A stretch of 64,000 bases of DNA from Microbacterium sp. 4R-513. GTDB taxonomy: Bacteria; Actinomycetota; Actinomycetes; Actinomycetales; Microbacteriaceae. A program made the translations under genes and the position numbers. The stretch lies in assembly GCF_011046485.1 (NCBI RefSeq), contig NZ_CP049256.1, positions 1 through 64,000 of the forward strand, in the 5' to 3' direction. Under the pieces are notes generated by a model. It saw only the letters and a program-made list of their open reading frames with translations, was not told the DNA's origin and ran no database searches. Of this stretch, positions 54,428-64,000 are shown piece after piece (the first letter of the stretch is position 1; the number at the start of each line of letters is the position of its first letter).

Positions 54428-54868
54428 TCAGGATGCCGCGGCGGGGCCGTCCGGGATGAGTCGCTTGCCGGTGGTCCACGTGTCGAACGGTTCGTAGCCC
54501 AGCGCGTCGTAGAACCCCCGGGCGGCCTCGTTCCCGGGACGGACCATGAGCTGCACCTTGGGGCAGCCCATCGCAAGAAGGCGCTGCTCGGCCTCTGCGA
54601 CGAGGAGGCGGGCGATGCCCTCCCCGCGTCGTTCGGGCGCCGATGCCAGGTAGTACAGCCATCCGCGATGCCCGTCGTAGCCCGCCATGACCGTGCCGAC
54701 GACGGCCTGGCCGTCCGCGGCCACGAGGAAGAGCTCGGGCTGTACGCGGAGCTTGCGCTCGATGTCGAGGTGCGGATCGTTCCACGGCCGGGTGAGCCCG
54801 GCGGCGTGCCACAGCCTCACGACTTCGTCCGTCTCGCCGATGTCGAACGGCCGTACCTCGATCGTCAT
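54428..54868 (-). CDS. GNAT family acetyltransferase (146 aa)
   Basis: Acetyl-CoA-dependent N-acetyltransferase. The acetyl-CoA loop is [11 protein letters not shown] within [18 protein letters not shown], followed by [19 protein letters not shown], the typical C-terminal motif. It resembles the YpeA/RimI-like subgroup. Substrate not determinable. ATG overlaps the miaA stop by 4 nt, so it is translated with miaA. Confidence 0.88.
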   Translation of the reverse strand: MTIEVRPFDIGETDEVVRLWHAAGLTRPWNDPHLDIERKLRVQPELFLVAADGQAVVGTVMAGYDGHRGWLYYLASAPERRGEGIARLLVAEAEQRLLAMGCPKVQLMVRPGNEAARGFYDALGYEPFDTWTTGKRLIPDGPAAAS

Positions 54869-55785
54869 GACAGCTCCCTCACGAGATCGGATGCCGCGTG
54901 CCCCGCGTCCACCCAGTGCACATCCTCGTAGCGCCGGAACCACGACACCTGGCGTCGCGCGTAGCGGCGCGTCAGCTGCTGCGTCTGCGCGATCGCCTCG
55001 GCCCGGCTGATCTCGCCGTGAAGCTCGGCCAGCGCCTGCGCATACCCGATGGCGCGCCGGGCCGTCACGCCGCGCTCGAGACCGCGGTCGCGCAGCGTGG
55101 CCACCTCGTCGAGCAATCCGTCGCGCCACATGCCCTCGACCCGCTGGTCGAGGCGGGCAACCAGCTCCTCGCGCGGCACGGCGACTCCCACGATGCGCGT
55201 CTCCGGATGCCACAGCACGGGTTCGTCGGGGAGCGCCGCACCGTGGGTGGCGGAGCCCGTCGCGAGGACCTCGAGCGCCCGGACGATGCGCCGGCCGTTG
55301 CGCGGATCCATGCGCTCGGCCGTCGCAGGGTCGAGCTGCTGCAGGCGCGCATAGAGGACGCCGGGCCCCTGCTCGTCGAGCTCCGCTTCGAGCGTCTCGC
55401 GGAGCGCCGGGTCCCGCGGCGGGAAGCGGAAGTCGAAGAGCACGCCCGAGACGTAGAGTCCGGAGCCTCCGACGAGCACAGCGTCGGCTCCGCGCGCATG
55501 AATGTCGGCGATGGCGGTGCGCGCGGCATCCTGATACCAGGCGACGGCCGCGTCATCGGTCACCTCGAGCACATCGAAGAGGTGATGACGGATGCCTCGC
55601 CGCTCGCTCTGGGGCAGCTTGGCCGTGCCGATGTCCATGCCGCGATACAGCTGCATCGCGTCGGCGTTGACGATCTCGGCGGGCCGACCACGGCGCTGCA
55701 GCGCCTCGGCCAGGTCGAGCGACAGCGCCGTCTTGCCGGTGCCGGTCGCACCGACGAGGGCCCAGAGGGCGGGCGCCCGCGTCAC
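54865..55785 (-). CDS. miaA: tRNA dimethylallyltransferase (306 aa)
   Basis: Adds the isopentenyl group to A37 of tRNAs reading U-initial codons. P-loop [36 protein letters not shown] and [13 protein letters not shown] with a tRNA-contacting region. GTG at 55785 is used: it gives the family N-terminus and lies 4 nt past the miaB stop; the frame upstream is antisense to miaB. MiaB then thiolates the product, so the order matches the pathway. Confidence 0.96.
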   Translation of the reverse strand: MTRAPALWALVGATGTGKTALSLDLAEALQRRGRPAEIVNADAMQLYRGMDIGTAKLPQSERRGIRHHLFDVLEVTDDAAVAWYQDAARTAIADIHARGADAVLVGGSGLYVSGVLFDFRFPPRDPALRETLEAELDEQGPGVLYARLQQLDPATAERMDPRNGRRIVRALEVLATGSATHGAALPDEPVLWHPETRIVGVAVPREELVARLDQRVEGMWRDGLLDEVATLRDRGLERGVTARRAIGYAQALAELHGEISRAEAIAQTQQLTRRYARRQVSWFRRYEDVHWVDAGHAASDLVRELS

Positions 55786-55789
55786 CGGA

Positions 55790-57355
55790 TCAGACGCCGA
55801 CGCGGAGCGTGGGCAGCCCGAGCGACACCGACCGCTTCGCGCCCGCCGAGCTCGTCGAACCGTCCACGGGAGCGGATGGGACGGCGCACGACTCGGCCAG
55901 CGACCGGTCCCATGCGTCGCCTGCACGGGTGCGACGGATGCGGAGGGGCTGTCCGTCGGGTGCGTCGGCGAGCAGGTGGAACGGGGCGGCGTGCGTCACG
56001 GTGACGTTCACGACGTCGCCGGGCCGCGGAATCGCCGATCCGGCCGGCACCTCGAAGTGGACGAGCCGGTTGTCTTCGGCGCGACCCGTCAGACGGTGGG
56101 TCTCGGCATCCTTCTTGCCCTCTCCGGTCGACACGAGCACCTGCACCTCGCGACCGAGCTGCGTGTGGTTCTCTTCCAGCGAGATGCGGTCCTGCAGCGC
56201 GATCAGACGGTTGTAGCGCTCCTGGACGACGGCCTTCGGGACCTGCCCCTCCATCGTCGCGGCGGGGGTGCCCTCCCGGATCGAGTACTGGAAGGTGAAG
56301 GCGCTCGAGAAGCGGGATGCCTCGACCACGCGCATCGTCTCTTCGAAGTCCTCGTCGGTCTCGCCCGGGAAGCCCACGATGATGTCGGTCGTGATCGCGG
56401 CATCGGGCATCTTCTCGCGGACGCGGTCGAGGATGCCGAGGAACCGCTCACTGCGATACGACCGGCGCATCGCGCGCAGGATGCGGTCGCTGCCGGACTG
56501 CAGCGGCATGTGGAGCTGCGGCATGACGGCGGGTGTCTCGGCCATCGCGTCGATGACGTCATCGGTGAAGGCGGCCGGGTGCGGGCTCGTGAACCGGATC
56601 CGCTCCAGTCCCTCGATCTCGCCCGCGGCCCGCAGAAGCTTGCCGAACGCCTGCCGGTCACCGAACTCGACGCCGTACGAGTTGACGTTCTGCCCGAGGA
56701 GCGTGACCTCGATGGCTCCGTCGTCGACGAGCAGGCGGATCTCGTTCAGGATGTCGCCGGGCCGGCGGTCCTTCTCCTTGCCGCGGAGGCTCGGCACGAT
56801 GCAGAACGTGCAGGTGTTGTTGCAGCCGACGGAGATCGACACCCAGCCGCTGTGGACGGCGTCGCGCTTCGTGGGGAGCGTCGACGGGAACACCTCGAGC
56901 GACTCCAGGATCTCGAGCTCGGCCTCGCCGTTGTGCCGGGCGCGTTCGAGGAGGCTCGGCAGCGAGCCCATGTTGTGCGTGCCGAAGACCACGTCGACCC
57001 ACGGCGCCTTCTCGAGGACCGCCTGCTTGTCCATCTGGGCGAGGCAGCCGCCGACGGCGATCTGCATGCCGTCGTGATGGTCCTTGCGGGACTTCAGGTG
57101 ACCGAGGGTCCCGTACAGCTTGCCGGCGGCGTTGTCGCGGACCGCGCACGTGTTGATGACGACGACATCAGCCTCTTCACCGAGCTCGGCGCGCACGTAG
57201 CCGGCGCTCTCGAGCGAGCCCGACAGGCGCTCGGAGTCGTGGACGTTCATCTGACAGCCGAAGGTTCGCACCTCGTACGTGCGCAGCCGACCGTCGGCGG
57301 TCGTCGCGGCGGGCGAGGGCGCGATGAGCGTCGGCGCGGAGGAAGGGGAAGACAT
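55790..57355 (-). CDS. miaB: tRNA-2-methylthio-N6-dimethylallyladenosine synthase (521 aa)
   Basis: Radical SAM methylthiotransferase. N-terminal UPF0004 cluster: cysteines in [17 protein letters not shown] and VGGCLAQ; radical SAM cluster C-x3-C-x2-C in [20 protein letters not shown]-binding domain near the end. The start at 57355 is preferred: TAGAAT (57370-57365) lies 9 nt upstream, so a leaderless mRNA beginning at this ATG is plausible; an in-frame ATG 9 nt upstream is the alternative. C-terminal 60 residues after TRAM are divergent. Confidence 0.95.
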   Translation of the reverse strand: MSSPSSAPTLIAPSPAATTADGRLRTYEVRTFGCQMNVHDSERLSGSLESAGYVRAELGEEADVVVINTCAVRDNAAGKLYGTLGHLKSRKDHHDGMQIAVGGCLAQMDKQAVLEKAPWVDVVFGTHNMGSLPSLLERARHNGEAELEILESLEVFPSTLPTKRDAVHSGWVSISVGCNNTCTFCIVPSLRGKEKDRRPGDILNEIRLLVDDGAIEVTLLGQNVNSYGVEFGDRQAFGKLLRAAGEIEGLERIRFTSPHPAAFTDDVIDAMAETPAVMPQLHMPLQSGSDRILRAMRRSYRSERFLGILDRVREKMPDAAITTDIIVGFPGETDEDFEETMRVVEASRFSSAFTFQYSIREGTPAATMEGQVPKAVVQERYNRLIALQDRISLEENHTQLGREVQVLVSTGEGKKDAETHRLTGRAEDNRLVHFEVPAGSAIPRPGDVVNVTVTHAAPFHLLADAPDGQPLRIRRTRAGDAWDRSLAESCAVPSAPVDGSTSSAGAKRSVSLGLPTLRVGV

Positions 57356-57440
57356 GATCTGCATATTCTACGAGCCGCCGCATGCGGGCGTTCTGAGGAC
57401 GGATGCCGCAACCACCCGCGTGTCAACGCCCGCCTCGCGG

Positions 57441-58234
57441 TCAGTGGAAGCGCACCCCTGTCGAACCCCCGGGTGACTCGTCGAGGGCCATGCGCGCGGC
57501 CGTCACCGCCAGCGACCCGCCGTACCCCCGCCGCGCCAGCTGGCCTGACAGGCGGCGGAGAGCCGTATCGCGATCGAGACTCCGCATGGAGCGGGCCCTC
57601 GACCGCGCGAACTCGAGCGCCCGCTCCAGATCGTCGTCGGGCAGAGCTCCCAGTGCGGCATCGGCCACATCGCGGGGTATGCCCCGCTTGGCGAGAGTCT
57701 GCGCGATCGCCTGACGCCCCTGTCCCTTCCGGTCGGCTCCGGCGTGGACGAGCTGCTCAGCGAGCGCGGTGTCGTCGAGGTAGCCGTACTCCTCGAGCGA
57801 TGCGAGCACGCCTTCTGCGGCGGCGGTGTCGAGCTGATACTCGCGCAGCAAGGCGCGCGCCTCTGCGAACGACAGCGACCGGGTGCGCAGCTTCTTGAGC
57901 AGCGCCTTCTCGGCGAGCTCAGCGGCGGGGGTCGCCGGATCGTCGTCCGCGCGCACCTGGCGATCTGACACCCAGGTGGGATGCCAATCGGTTCCCTCGG
58001 GATCCGCTGCGGGCGCGTCGCCTGCATCGCCGGGGTCGTCCTGGCGCACCTCGCGCAGTCGACCGAGAGCCGCGAGCGCGGTGTCAGAGGCGTCCGCGCC
58101 CGGCATCCGATCGAACTCGTCGAGCGGGTCGACCGGCCGCACCGGCGCCGGGCCGCCGAACAGCGGGATCACGGGGGCGAGCCCGGAGTCCCGCGAACCG
58201 GGCTCTCGGGGCTCGTCCCCGTCACGCCGAGACA

Positions 58235-58235
<1 letters not shown>
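57441..58235 (-). CDS. recX: regulatory protein RecX (264 aa)
   Basis: Inhibitor of RecA filaments and activity. The C-terminal 170 residues have the three-helix RecX repeats (SFAEARALLREYQL, VLASLEEYGYLDDTALAEQLVHAG, KRGIPRDVADAALGAL). The first 90 residues are a disordered, Asp/Pro-rich extension usual in actinobacterial RecX. Start overlaps the recA stop by 1 nt (TGATG), so it is made in proportion to RecA. Confidence 0.94.
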
Positions 58236-59287
<1,052 letters not shown>

Positions 59288-59484
59288 GGCGTGCTCCTAA
59301 TGCTCGCGTTCCGTCGCCTGTAGGCTGTCGCGCTCCACCCCGGTGGGACGGATGCTGCGACAAGGCGTGAGGTGTCGTTCGACGCTGTCCACGCTAGAGA
59401 GGGGCTCCGACATCGGCCGTCGCTCCCTCCCGGTCCGTGGACAGGCGGTCTTCGACACCTGCTGTGCAGGAGCCTATGCCACAA

Positions 59485-59500
59485 TCGAACGGACGTTCGA
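59485..59500 (-). promoter_or_regulatory. LexA box of recA
   Basis: TCGAACGGACGTTCGA is a perfect actinobacterial SOS box (CGAAC-N4-GTTCG). On the minus strand the -10 element TAGGCT (59476-59471) follows 8 nt later. It lies about 200 nt upstream of recA and is the best LexA site in the window. Confidence 0.9.
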
Positions 59501-59526
59501 TGACACGCCGAAGGAAAACCCGGCGA

Positions 59527-59751
59527 TCAGCGGCGGCGCGGCTCCATACGACCGGCGCCGTAGCGGCGCTCCGCCGGCACATCGGTCTCTTCGCACAGCG
59601 CGAGCCAGATCTCGCGGGGTGGGATGCCGGCATCCATCGCCTGCCTGGCGGTGCGGTCGCCGAGCGAGGGCAGCACCAGGTCGGCCATCAGCGCGCCGGC
59701 GCGCGGACCGAACTCCGCCGCGACGGCGCGCTCGAACTCACTGCGGCGCAT
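59527..59751 (-). CDS. DUF3046 family protein (74 aa)
   Basis: Small protein with the DUF3046 pattern MRRSEFERAVAAEFG, LVLPSLGDRTARQAMDAGIPPREIWLALCEETDVP. The family is actinobacterial, lies almost always upstream of recA and has no known function. Full family length. Start 42 nt downstream of the clgR stop, so it may be in the clgR transcript. Confidence 0.88.
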   Translation of the reverse strand: MRRSEFERAVAAEFGPRAGALMADLVLPSLGDRTARQAMDAGIPPREIWLALCEETDVPAERRYGAGRMEPRRR

Positions 59752-59793
59752 GGGAGGACATCGGTGAAGCGGCTACCTGAGCGATGTCGAAGG

Positions 59794-60111
59794 TCAGCGG
59801 AGCGACAGCTCGGGCTGCAGGTCGGAGTCGAGACCGGCGAGGTCGTCGGGGACGACGTCGGGGAAGGTCTGCAGTCCCTCGAGGACCGAGATGCGGTCGC
59901 CCACCTCGCGCATGATCGTGGAGATGGGGACATCGAGCGCATCGGCGACCGAGGCCAGGATCTCGCTCGAGGCCTCCTTCTGCCCGCGCTCGACCTCGCT
60001 GAGGTAGCCGAGGGCCACGCTCGCGCGGCTCGCGACCTGACGAAGCGTGCGGCCCTTCTGCAGGCGGAAGTCGCGCAGGACTTCGCCGATCTCGTGACGA
60101 ACCAGGATCAT
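59794..60111 (-). CDS. clgR: helix-turn-helix regulator ClgR (105 aa)
   Basis: XRE-type HTH protein: LQKGRTLRQVASRASVALGYLSEVERGQKEASSEILASVADAL. Length and neighbourhood (cinA, pgsA, recA) match ClgR, the activator of clp protease genes in Streptomyces, Corynebacterium and Mycobacterium. The C-terminal tail (FPDVVPDDLAGLDSDL..LSLR) is the hydrophobic, degradable end expected of a Clp substrate. Upstream 175 nt is non-coding; I see no clear ClgR box in it. Confidence 0.85.
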   Translation of the reverse strand: MILVRHEIGEVLRDFRLQKGRTLRQVASRASVALGYLSEVERGQKEASSEILASVADALDVPISTIMREVGDRISVLEGLQTFPDVVPDDLAGLDSDLQPELSLR

Positions 60112-60286
60112 GCGGGCCCCCTCTTCACTTCCGCCGTCATCCGGGTGGACAACAGTACAACACCGATTACGGCCAATCTAATCCTGTGCGCTGGGTAACG
60201 GGTGGGAATCACCGAATGTAACCGACTCGAAACGTCGTGCATTCCCGGTGTCACGAAGCGACTCGCCGACACCTATGGATCGACGG

Positions 60287-60850
60287 TCAGAGCGCCTCGA
60301 GCGCGGTCCGCACCGCCCGGCGGACCGTCTCGGCGCGGATCTCGTCGCGCGTTCCGCGCAGCTCGAGCGACGAGACGCTCGTGCCGAGCGGTGTCGAGAT
60401 GCCGATGTGAACCGTCCCGACGGGCTGGCCGTCGGGCGAGTCCGGCCCCGCGATGCCCGTCGTCGAGATGCCGACGTCGCACGGATCGCCGGCGAGAGCG
60501 AGCCGGACGCGGACGCCCTCGGCCATCTGGCGGGCGACACGCGGGTGCACGGGCCCGTGGGCGTCGAGCAGCGCCGGGTCGACTCCGAGGAGCGAGTGCT
60601 TGAGCTCCGTCGCGTAGGCGACGATGCCCCCTCGGACGACGGCCGAGGCGCCCGGTACGCCCACGAGCGCCGAGACGACCAGCCCTCCCGTCAGCGACTC
60701 GGCGACGCCGACCGTCCACCCCAGCTCTCCCAGCCGGTCGAGGAGCCTCTGCGGGTCGGAGCGCCGCTGGAGGTCGGAGCGCCGCTCACGCGCGAGGGTG
60801 ATCTCCGCCTCCTCGGGCAGCTCTCCGCCCGGCGACCGCATCGGGCTCAC
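60287..60850 (-). CDS. cinA: CinA-family nicotinamide-nucleotide amidohydrolase (187 aa)
   Basis: C-terminal CinA domain only (PncC-like): VAESLTGGLVVSAL, ISTTGIAGPDSPDGQPVGTVHIG and ETVRRAV. It deamidates NMN in the pyridine nucleotide cycle. The N-terminal molybdopterin-binding half is absent, as usual in short forms. GTG at 60850 overlaps the pgsA stop by 4 nt. Near its N-terminus two copies of CGGAGCGCCGCT make a small duplication. Confidence 0.9.
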   Translation of the reverse strand: MSPMRSPGGELPEEAEITLARERRSDLQRRSDPQRLLDRLGELGWTVGVAESLTGGLVVSALVGVPGASAVVRGGIVAYATELKHSLLGVDPALLDAHGPVHPRVARQMAEGVRVRLALAGDPCDVGISTTGIAGPDSPDGQPVGTVHIGISTPLGTSVSSLELRGTRDEIRAETVRRAVRTALEAL

Positions 60851-61428
60851 CGTCCGCTCCCTTCGCGCTTGGAACGGGCGGCGCGCACCTCGCTCACCAC
60901 GTAGTCGATACCGCTCGCGATGGTGAGGATGACCGCGATCGTCATCGTGATGCCGTTGACCCACCAGATCCAGTCGCCGACGAGCGTCCAAAGCGGGAGG
61001 AGGGCCAGGGAGAGCGCGACGCCCTGGGCGAGCGTCTTGAGCTTGCCCATCCACGCGGCGGCGAGGACATGGTCGCTCACGACCATGAAGCGGTACACCG
61101 TGATGCCGATCTCGCGGATGAGCACGACGATCGTCACCCACCACGGCAGCTCACCGAGGATCGAGAGGCCGACGAACGCGAAACCGGTGAGGACCTTGTC
61201 GGCGATCGGATCGAGAAGCTTGCCGAGATTCGTGACGATGTCGTGCCTGCGGGCGAGGTAGCCGTCGATGCCGTCCGTCGCGATCGCGACGATGAACAGC
61301 ACCGCGGCCCACCAGCGCAGGGGGCCGTCGGCTCCGCCGTCGGCGAGCAGCAGCCACAGGAAGACGGGTGCGCACAGGATGCGGATGATGGTGATGGCAT
61401 TCGGCAGCTGCGGCGGAATCGCCATCAT
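60847..61428 (-). CDS. pgsA: CDP-diacylglycerol-glycerol-3-phosphate 3-phosphatidyltransferase (193 aa)
   Basis: Membrane enzyme that makes phosphatidylglycerophosphate. The CDP-alcohol phosphotransferase motif is complete: DGIDGYLARRHDIV..GKLLDPIADK (D-x2-D-G-x2-A-R-x8-G-x3-D-x3-D). About five TM helices. It lies 1 nt from the ftsK stop (TGATG) and overlaps cinA by 4 nt. Could also be a phosphatidylinositol-type synthase, but length and context favour PgsA. Confidence 0.92.
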   Translation of the reverse strand: MMAIPPQLPNAITIIRILCAPVFLWLLLADGGADGPLRWWAAVLFIVAIATDGIDGYLARRHDIVTNLGKLLDPIADKVLTGFAFVGLSILGELPWWVTIVVLIREIGITVYRFMVVSDHVLAAAWMGKLKTLAQGVALSLALLPLWTLVGDWIWWVNGITMTIAVILTIASGIDYVVSEVRAARSKREGSGR

Positions 61429-64000
61429 CAGTCCCGTCCCGTCAGACCCCAGGCATCCTCATCGCCGTCGCTCTCGACCACGGGATAGCCCTCGTACTGC
61501 GACTCTACGGCGTCGGAGCCGTAGTCCCGAGGGGAAGCGTCGTCTGCGGATGCCGCGGCCGACGCCGCCGGCTCGTCGCCGCGGAGCCGAGCGAGGACCC
61601 CGGGGAGCTGCTCGGCCGTGACGAGCACGTCGCGCGCCTTCGACCCTTCGGAGGGACCCACGATCTCGCGGGACTCGAGGAGGTCCATGAGACGGCCGGC
61701 CTTGGCGAAGCCCACCCGCAGCTTGCGCTGCAGCATCGAGGTCGAGCCGAACTGGGTCGAGACCACGAGTTCCGCGGCGGCCAGGAGGAGCTCGAGATCG
61801 TCGCCGATGTCGGCGTCGATCTCCTTCTTCTCGGCGACCGCCGCGACGTCATCGCGATACTCGGGCCGCGCCTGCTGCGTGACGTGCTTGACGACCTTCT
61901 CGATCTCGGGCTCACTGACCCACGCCCCCTGGACGCGGATCGCCTTGGAGGCGCCCATCGGCAGGAAGAGGCCGTCGCCCTGGCCGATGAGCCGGTCGGC
62001 TCCGGGCTGGTCGAGGATGACGCGCGAGTCCGTCACGCTCGTCACGGCGAACGCGAGCCGGGACGGCACGTTGGCCTTGATGAGGCCGGTGACCACGTCG
62101 ACCGACGGCCGCTGCGTCGCGAGGACGAGATGGATGCCGCTCGCTCGCGCGAGCTGCGTGATGCGGACGATCGAATCCTCGACGTCACGCGGGGCGACCA
62201 TCATGAGGTCGGCGAGCTCGTCGACGACGACGAGCAGATAGGGGTACGGCTTGAGTACCCGCTGGCTCCCCGGCGGCACCGTGACCTCGCCCGCGACGAC
62301 GGCGCGGTTGAAGTCGTCGATGTGCCGGAAGCCGAATGACGCGAGGTCGTCGTACCTCATGTCCATCTCCTTCACGACCCACTGCAGCGCCTCGGCCGCC
62401 TTCTTCGGGTTCGTGATGATGGGGGTGATGAGGTGCGGGACGCCCGCGTAGGAGGTGAGCTCGACGCGCTTGGGGTCGATGAGGACCATGCGCACGTCTG
62501 CGGGCTTCGCCCGCATGAGCAGGCTCGTGATCATCGAGTTGACGAAGCTCGACTTGCCCGAGCCCGTCGAGCCGGCGACGAGGAGGTGCGGCATCTTGGC
62601 GAGGTTGGCGACGACATACCCGCCGCCCACATCCTTGCCGACGCCGATCGTCATGGGGTGCGTCGACTGCTGCGCTGCCGGCGAGCGCAGGATGTCGCCG
62701 AGTGTCACGATCTCGCGGTCGGCATTGGGAATCTCGACGCCGATCGCGCTCTTCCCGGGGATCGGGGCGAGGATGCGCACCTCGTTCGACGCCACGGCGT
62801 ACGCGATGTTGTTCTGCAGGGCCGTGATGCGCTCGACCTTGACCCCGTGACCGACCTCGATCTCGTACTGCGTGACGGTCGGGCCGCGCGAGAAGCCGGT
62901 GACCCGTGCGTCGACCGAGAACTGCTGCAGCACGCTCGTGATGGCTCGCACGACCTCGTCGTTCGCCGCCGAGCGCGCCTTGTGCGGCGTTCCGGCCGCG
63001 AGGGCGTTGACCGACGGAAGGCGGTAAGGAAGGGCGGGCGCGGAGTGCGAGGCATCCGTCCCGATCCCGGACAGACCCGGGAGCTCGCCGTCGGCACCGC
63101 CGTCGTCGTCGCGCAGCGTCGTGTCGGCCTTGCGGCCCTTGGTGAGACCGGCCATCGCCGCCGGATCGAAGATCTCGGTCAGCGCGTCGGGTTCGGCGAC
63201 GGCGGGCGGAGCGGGCGTCGGAGGCGTGATCGCCTGCTCGAACCCGCCCTGCGAGGCGCCCGGGGTCAGGAGCTCGGTGAGATCCTGCGAGCCGATGCCG
63301 TCTTCGGGGTCCTGCTCCCGACCCGACTTGTTGCGTCGCCACCACGGGAGCGAGGCATCCGCCTGCTCGCCCTGCGAAGGGGCGACGGATGCCTGCTCCG
63401 CCGCGCCTTCGGGGCGCTCGTCGCCGAACATCCACGCGTAGAGGTCGCCGAGCCGCTTGCCGATGCGGTTCGGCGGCGTCTTGGTGAGGATCAGGATGCT
63501 GAGCACGGCGAGGAGGCCGAGCACGATGCACGCCCCCACCTGCGTCAGCAGGAGCGCGAGCGGCTCGCCGACCATCCAGCCCAGCACGCCGCCCGCCTCG
63601 CTCAGCGCGGGGAGCCCGGCCTTCGGCTGGGGCCGGCCGCCGAGCACATGGCAGAAGCCGGCGATCGTGAGGACGAACAGGCCGAAGCCGATGCCGATGC
63701 GGCCGTTGTCGTGGACGGACGACGGATGCCGGAACAGCCAGCCCGCGAGGAGCATGAGCAGCACCGGCAGCACGAACGAGACGCGCCCGACGAGCCCGCC
63801 GGCGGAGTAGGCGCTGATCGTCTTGGCGACGTCGGAGCCGATGAAGAACCACTCGACGACGGCGCCCACGATCGCGAGGAGGACGAGCAGGAACGGGAAG
63901 CCGTCGCGGCGCTGCTCCTTCTCGAGCGTCTCAGGCCCGAACGCCCGGAAGAGGCCGCCCGTGGCGTGGGCGAGGCCGAGCCAGGCGCGGGCGATGACGG
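61428..64000 (-). CDS. ftsK: DNA translocase FtsK, 5' end outside the window
   Basis: Only the C-terminal about 857 codons are present; the frame is open to the window edge. Visible: several TM segments at the N-terminal side, a Pro/Ala-rich linker, then the motor domain with Walker [16 protein letters not shown], Walker [31 protein letters not shown], and a C-terminal gamma winged helix ([20 protein letters not shown]). It pumps DNA at the septum and aligns chromosome dimer sites. Confidence 0.95.
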   Translation of the reverse strand, partial: VIARAWLGLAHATGGLFRAFGPETLEKEQRRDGFPFLLVLLAIVGAVVEWFFIGSDVAKTISAYSAGGLVGRVSFVLPVLLMLLAGWLFRHPSSVHDNGRIGIGFGLFVLTIAGFCHVLGGRPQPKAGLPALSEAGGVLGWMVGEPLALLLTQVGACIVLGLLAVLSILILTKTPPNRIGKRLGDLYAWMFGDERPEGAAEQASVAPSQGEQADASLPWWRRNKSGREQDPEDGIGSQDLTELLTPGASQGGFEQAITPPTPAPPAVAEPDALTEIFDPAAMAGLTKGRKADTTLRDDDGGADGELPGLSGIGTDASHSAPALPYRLPSVNALAAGTPHKARSAANDEVVRAITSVLQQFSVDARVTGFSRGPTVTQYEIEVGHGVKVERITALQNNIAYAVASNEVRILAPIPGKSAIGVEIPNADREIVTLGDILRSPAAQQSTHPMTIGVGKDVGGGYVVANLAKMPHLLVAGSTGSGKSSFVNSMITSLLMRAKPADVRMVLIDPKRVELTSYAGVPHLITPIITNPKKAAEALQWVVKEMDMRYDDLASFGFRHIDDFNRAVVAGEVTVPPGSQRVLKPYPYLLVVVDELADLMMVAPRDVEDSIVRITQLARASGIHLVLATQRPSVDVVTGLIKANVPSRLAFAVTSVTDSRVILDQPGADRLIGQGDGLFLPMGASKAIRVQGAWVSEPEIEKVVKHVTQQARPEYRDDVAAVAEKKEIDADIGDDLELLLAAAELVVSTQFGSTSMLQRKLRVGFAKAGRLMDLLESREIVGPSEGSKARDVLVTAEQLPGVLARLRGDEPAASAAASADDASPRDYGSDAVESQYEGYPVVESDGDEDAWGLTGRD

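Noticed and set aside
60112..60286. ClgR self-binding box
   Set aside because: A CGCTGGGTAACG stretch is present near 60189, but it does not have the two inverted CGC/GCG halves of the known consensus.

Overview
The window is high-GC actinobacterial chromosome. Gene content and order (an rRNA operon without tRNAs in its spacers, argCJBDF...H, gluABCD, infC-rpmI-rplT, a LysM gene divergent from lexA, dapF-miaA-miaB-recX-recA, clgR-cinA-pgsA-ftsK, DUF3046, DUF4184 and SatD proteins) point to Microbacteriaceae, most likely Microbacterium or a close relative. This is inferred from gene content; no rRNA comparison was run. Most genes lie on the minus strand and many neighbours overlap by 1 to 4 nt (ATGA, GTGA or TGATG), so long co-translated operons are expected.

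Layout: 1-5850 is a complete rRNA operon (minus strand; promoter near 5.67 kb, then 16S, 23S, 5S and a terminator at 15-46). 5.85-12.3 kb holds a UdgX-type uracil-DNA glycosylase, a rearranged family III CoA transferase, a flavoprotein, a DUF4184 membrane protein, tyrS and an aldo/keto reductase. 12.3-14.0 kb is a SatD regulator plus membrane partner with a palindromic operator. 14.0-21.8 kb is the arginine operon argC-J-B-D-F-(membrane acyltransferase)-argH; argG and argR are not in it. 22-26 kb holds an epimerase, a dienelactone hydrolase and a GIY-YIG gene flanked by two inverted arrays of short hairpin repeats, one of them split by an IS481-like element with a 6-bp target duplication. 26-33 kb has pheST and gluABCD glutamate-type uptake; 33-35.5 kb an rRNA methyltransferase and infC-rpmI-rplT; 35.7-41.6 kb DUF1844, a PLP decarboxylase, sseB and hisC-B-H-priA. 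41.6-43 kb is a divergent LysM/lexA SOS pair; 43-50 kb a membrane protein, metE-metF and an S9 peptidase; 50-57.4 kb hflX, a methyltransferase, dapF, a MarR/SnoaL-like divergent pair, a GNAT gene and miaA-miaB; 57.4-64 kb recX-recA, DUF3046, clgR, cinA, pgsA and the 3' part of ftsK.

The genes form several working units: translation (rrn, tyrS, pheST, infC operon, miaAB, TrmH), amino-acid synthesis (arg, his, met, dapF), glutamate uptake, and an SOS module in which lexA and recA each carry a LexA-type box just upstream of a -10 element.

Five reading-frame breaks (two in argJ, one each in the acyltransferase, the transposase and gluA) all sit in G/C homopolymers, and correcting each by one base restores an exact multiple of three. 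They look like consensus-sequence errors rather than gene decay. Other notable signals are a 77-bp palindromic in-frame insertion in argC, a perfect operator palindrome at the MarR gene, a hairpin that hides the transposase ribosome site, and strong enrichment of the heptamer GGATGCC against normal codon preference.
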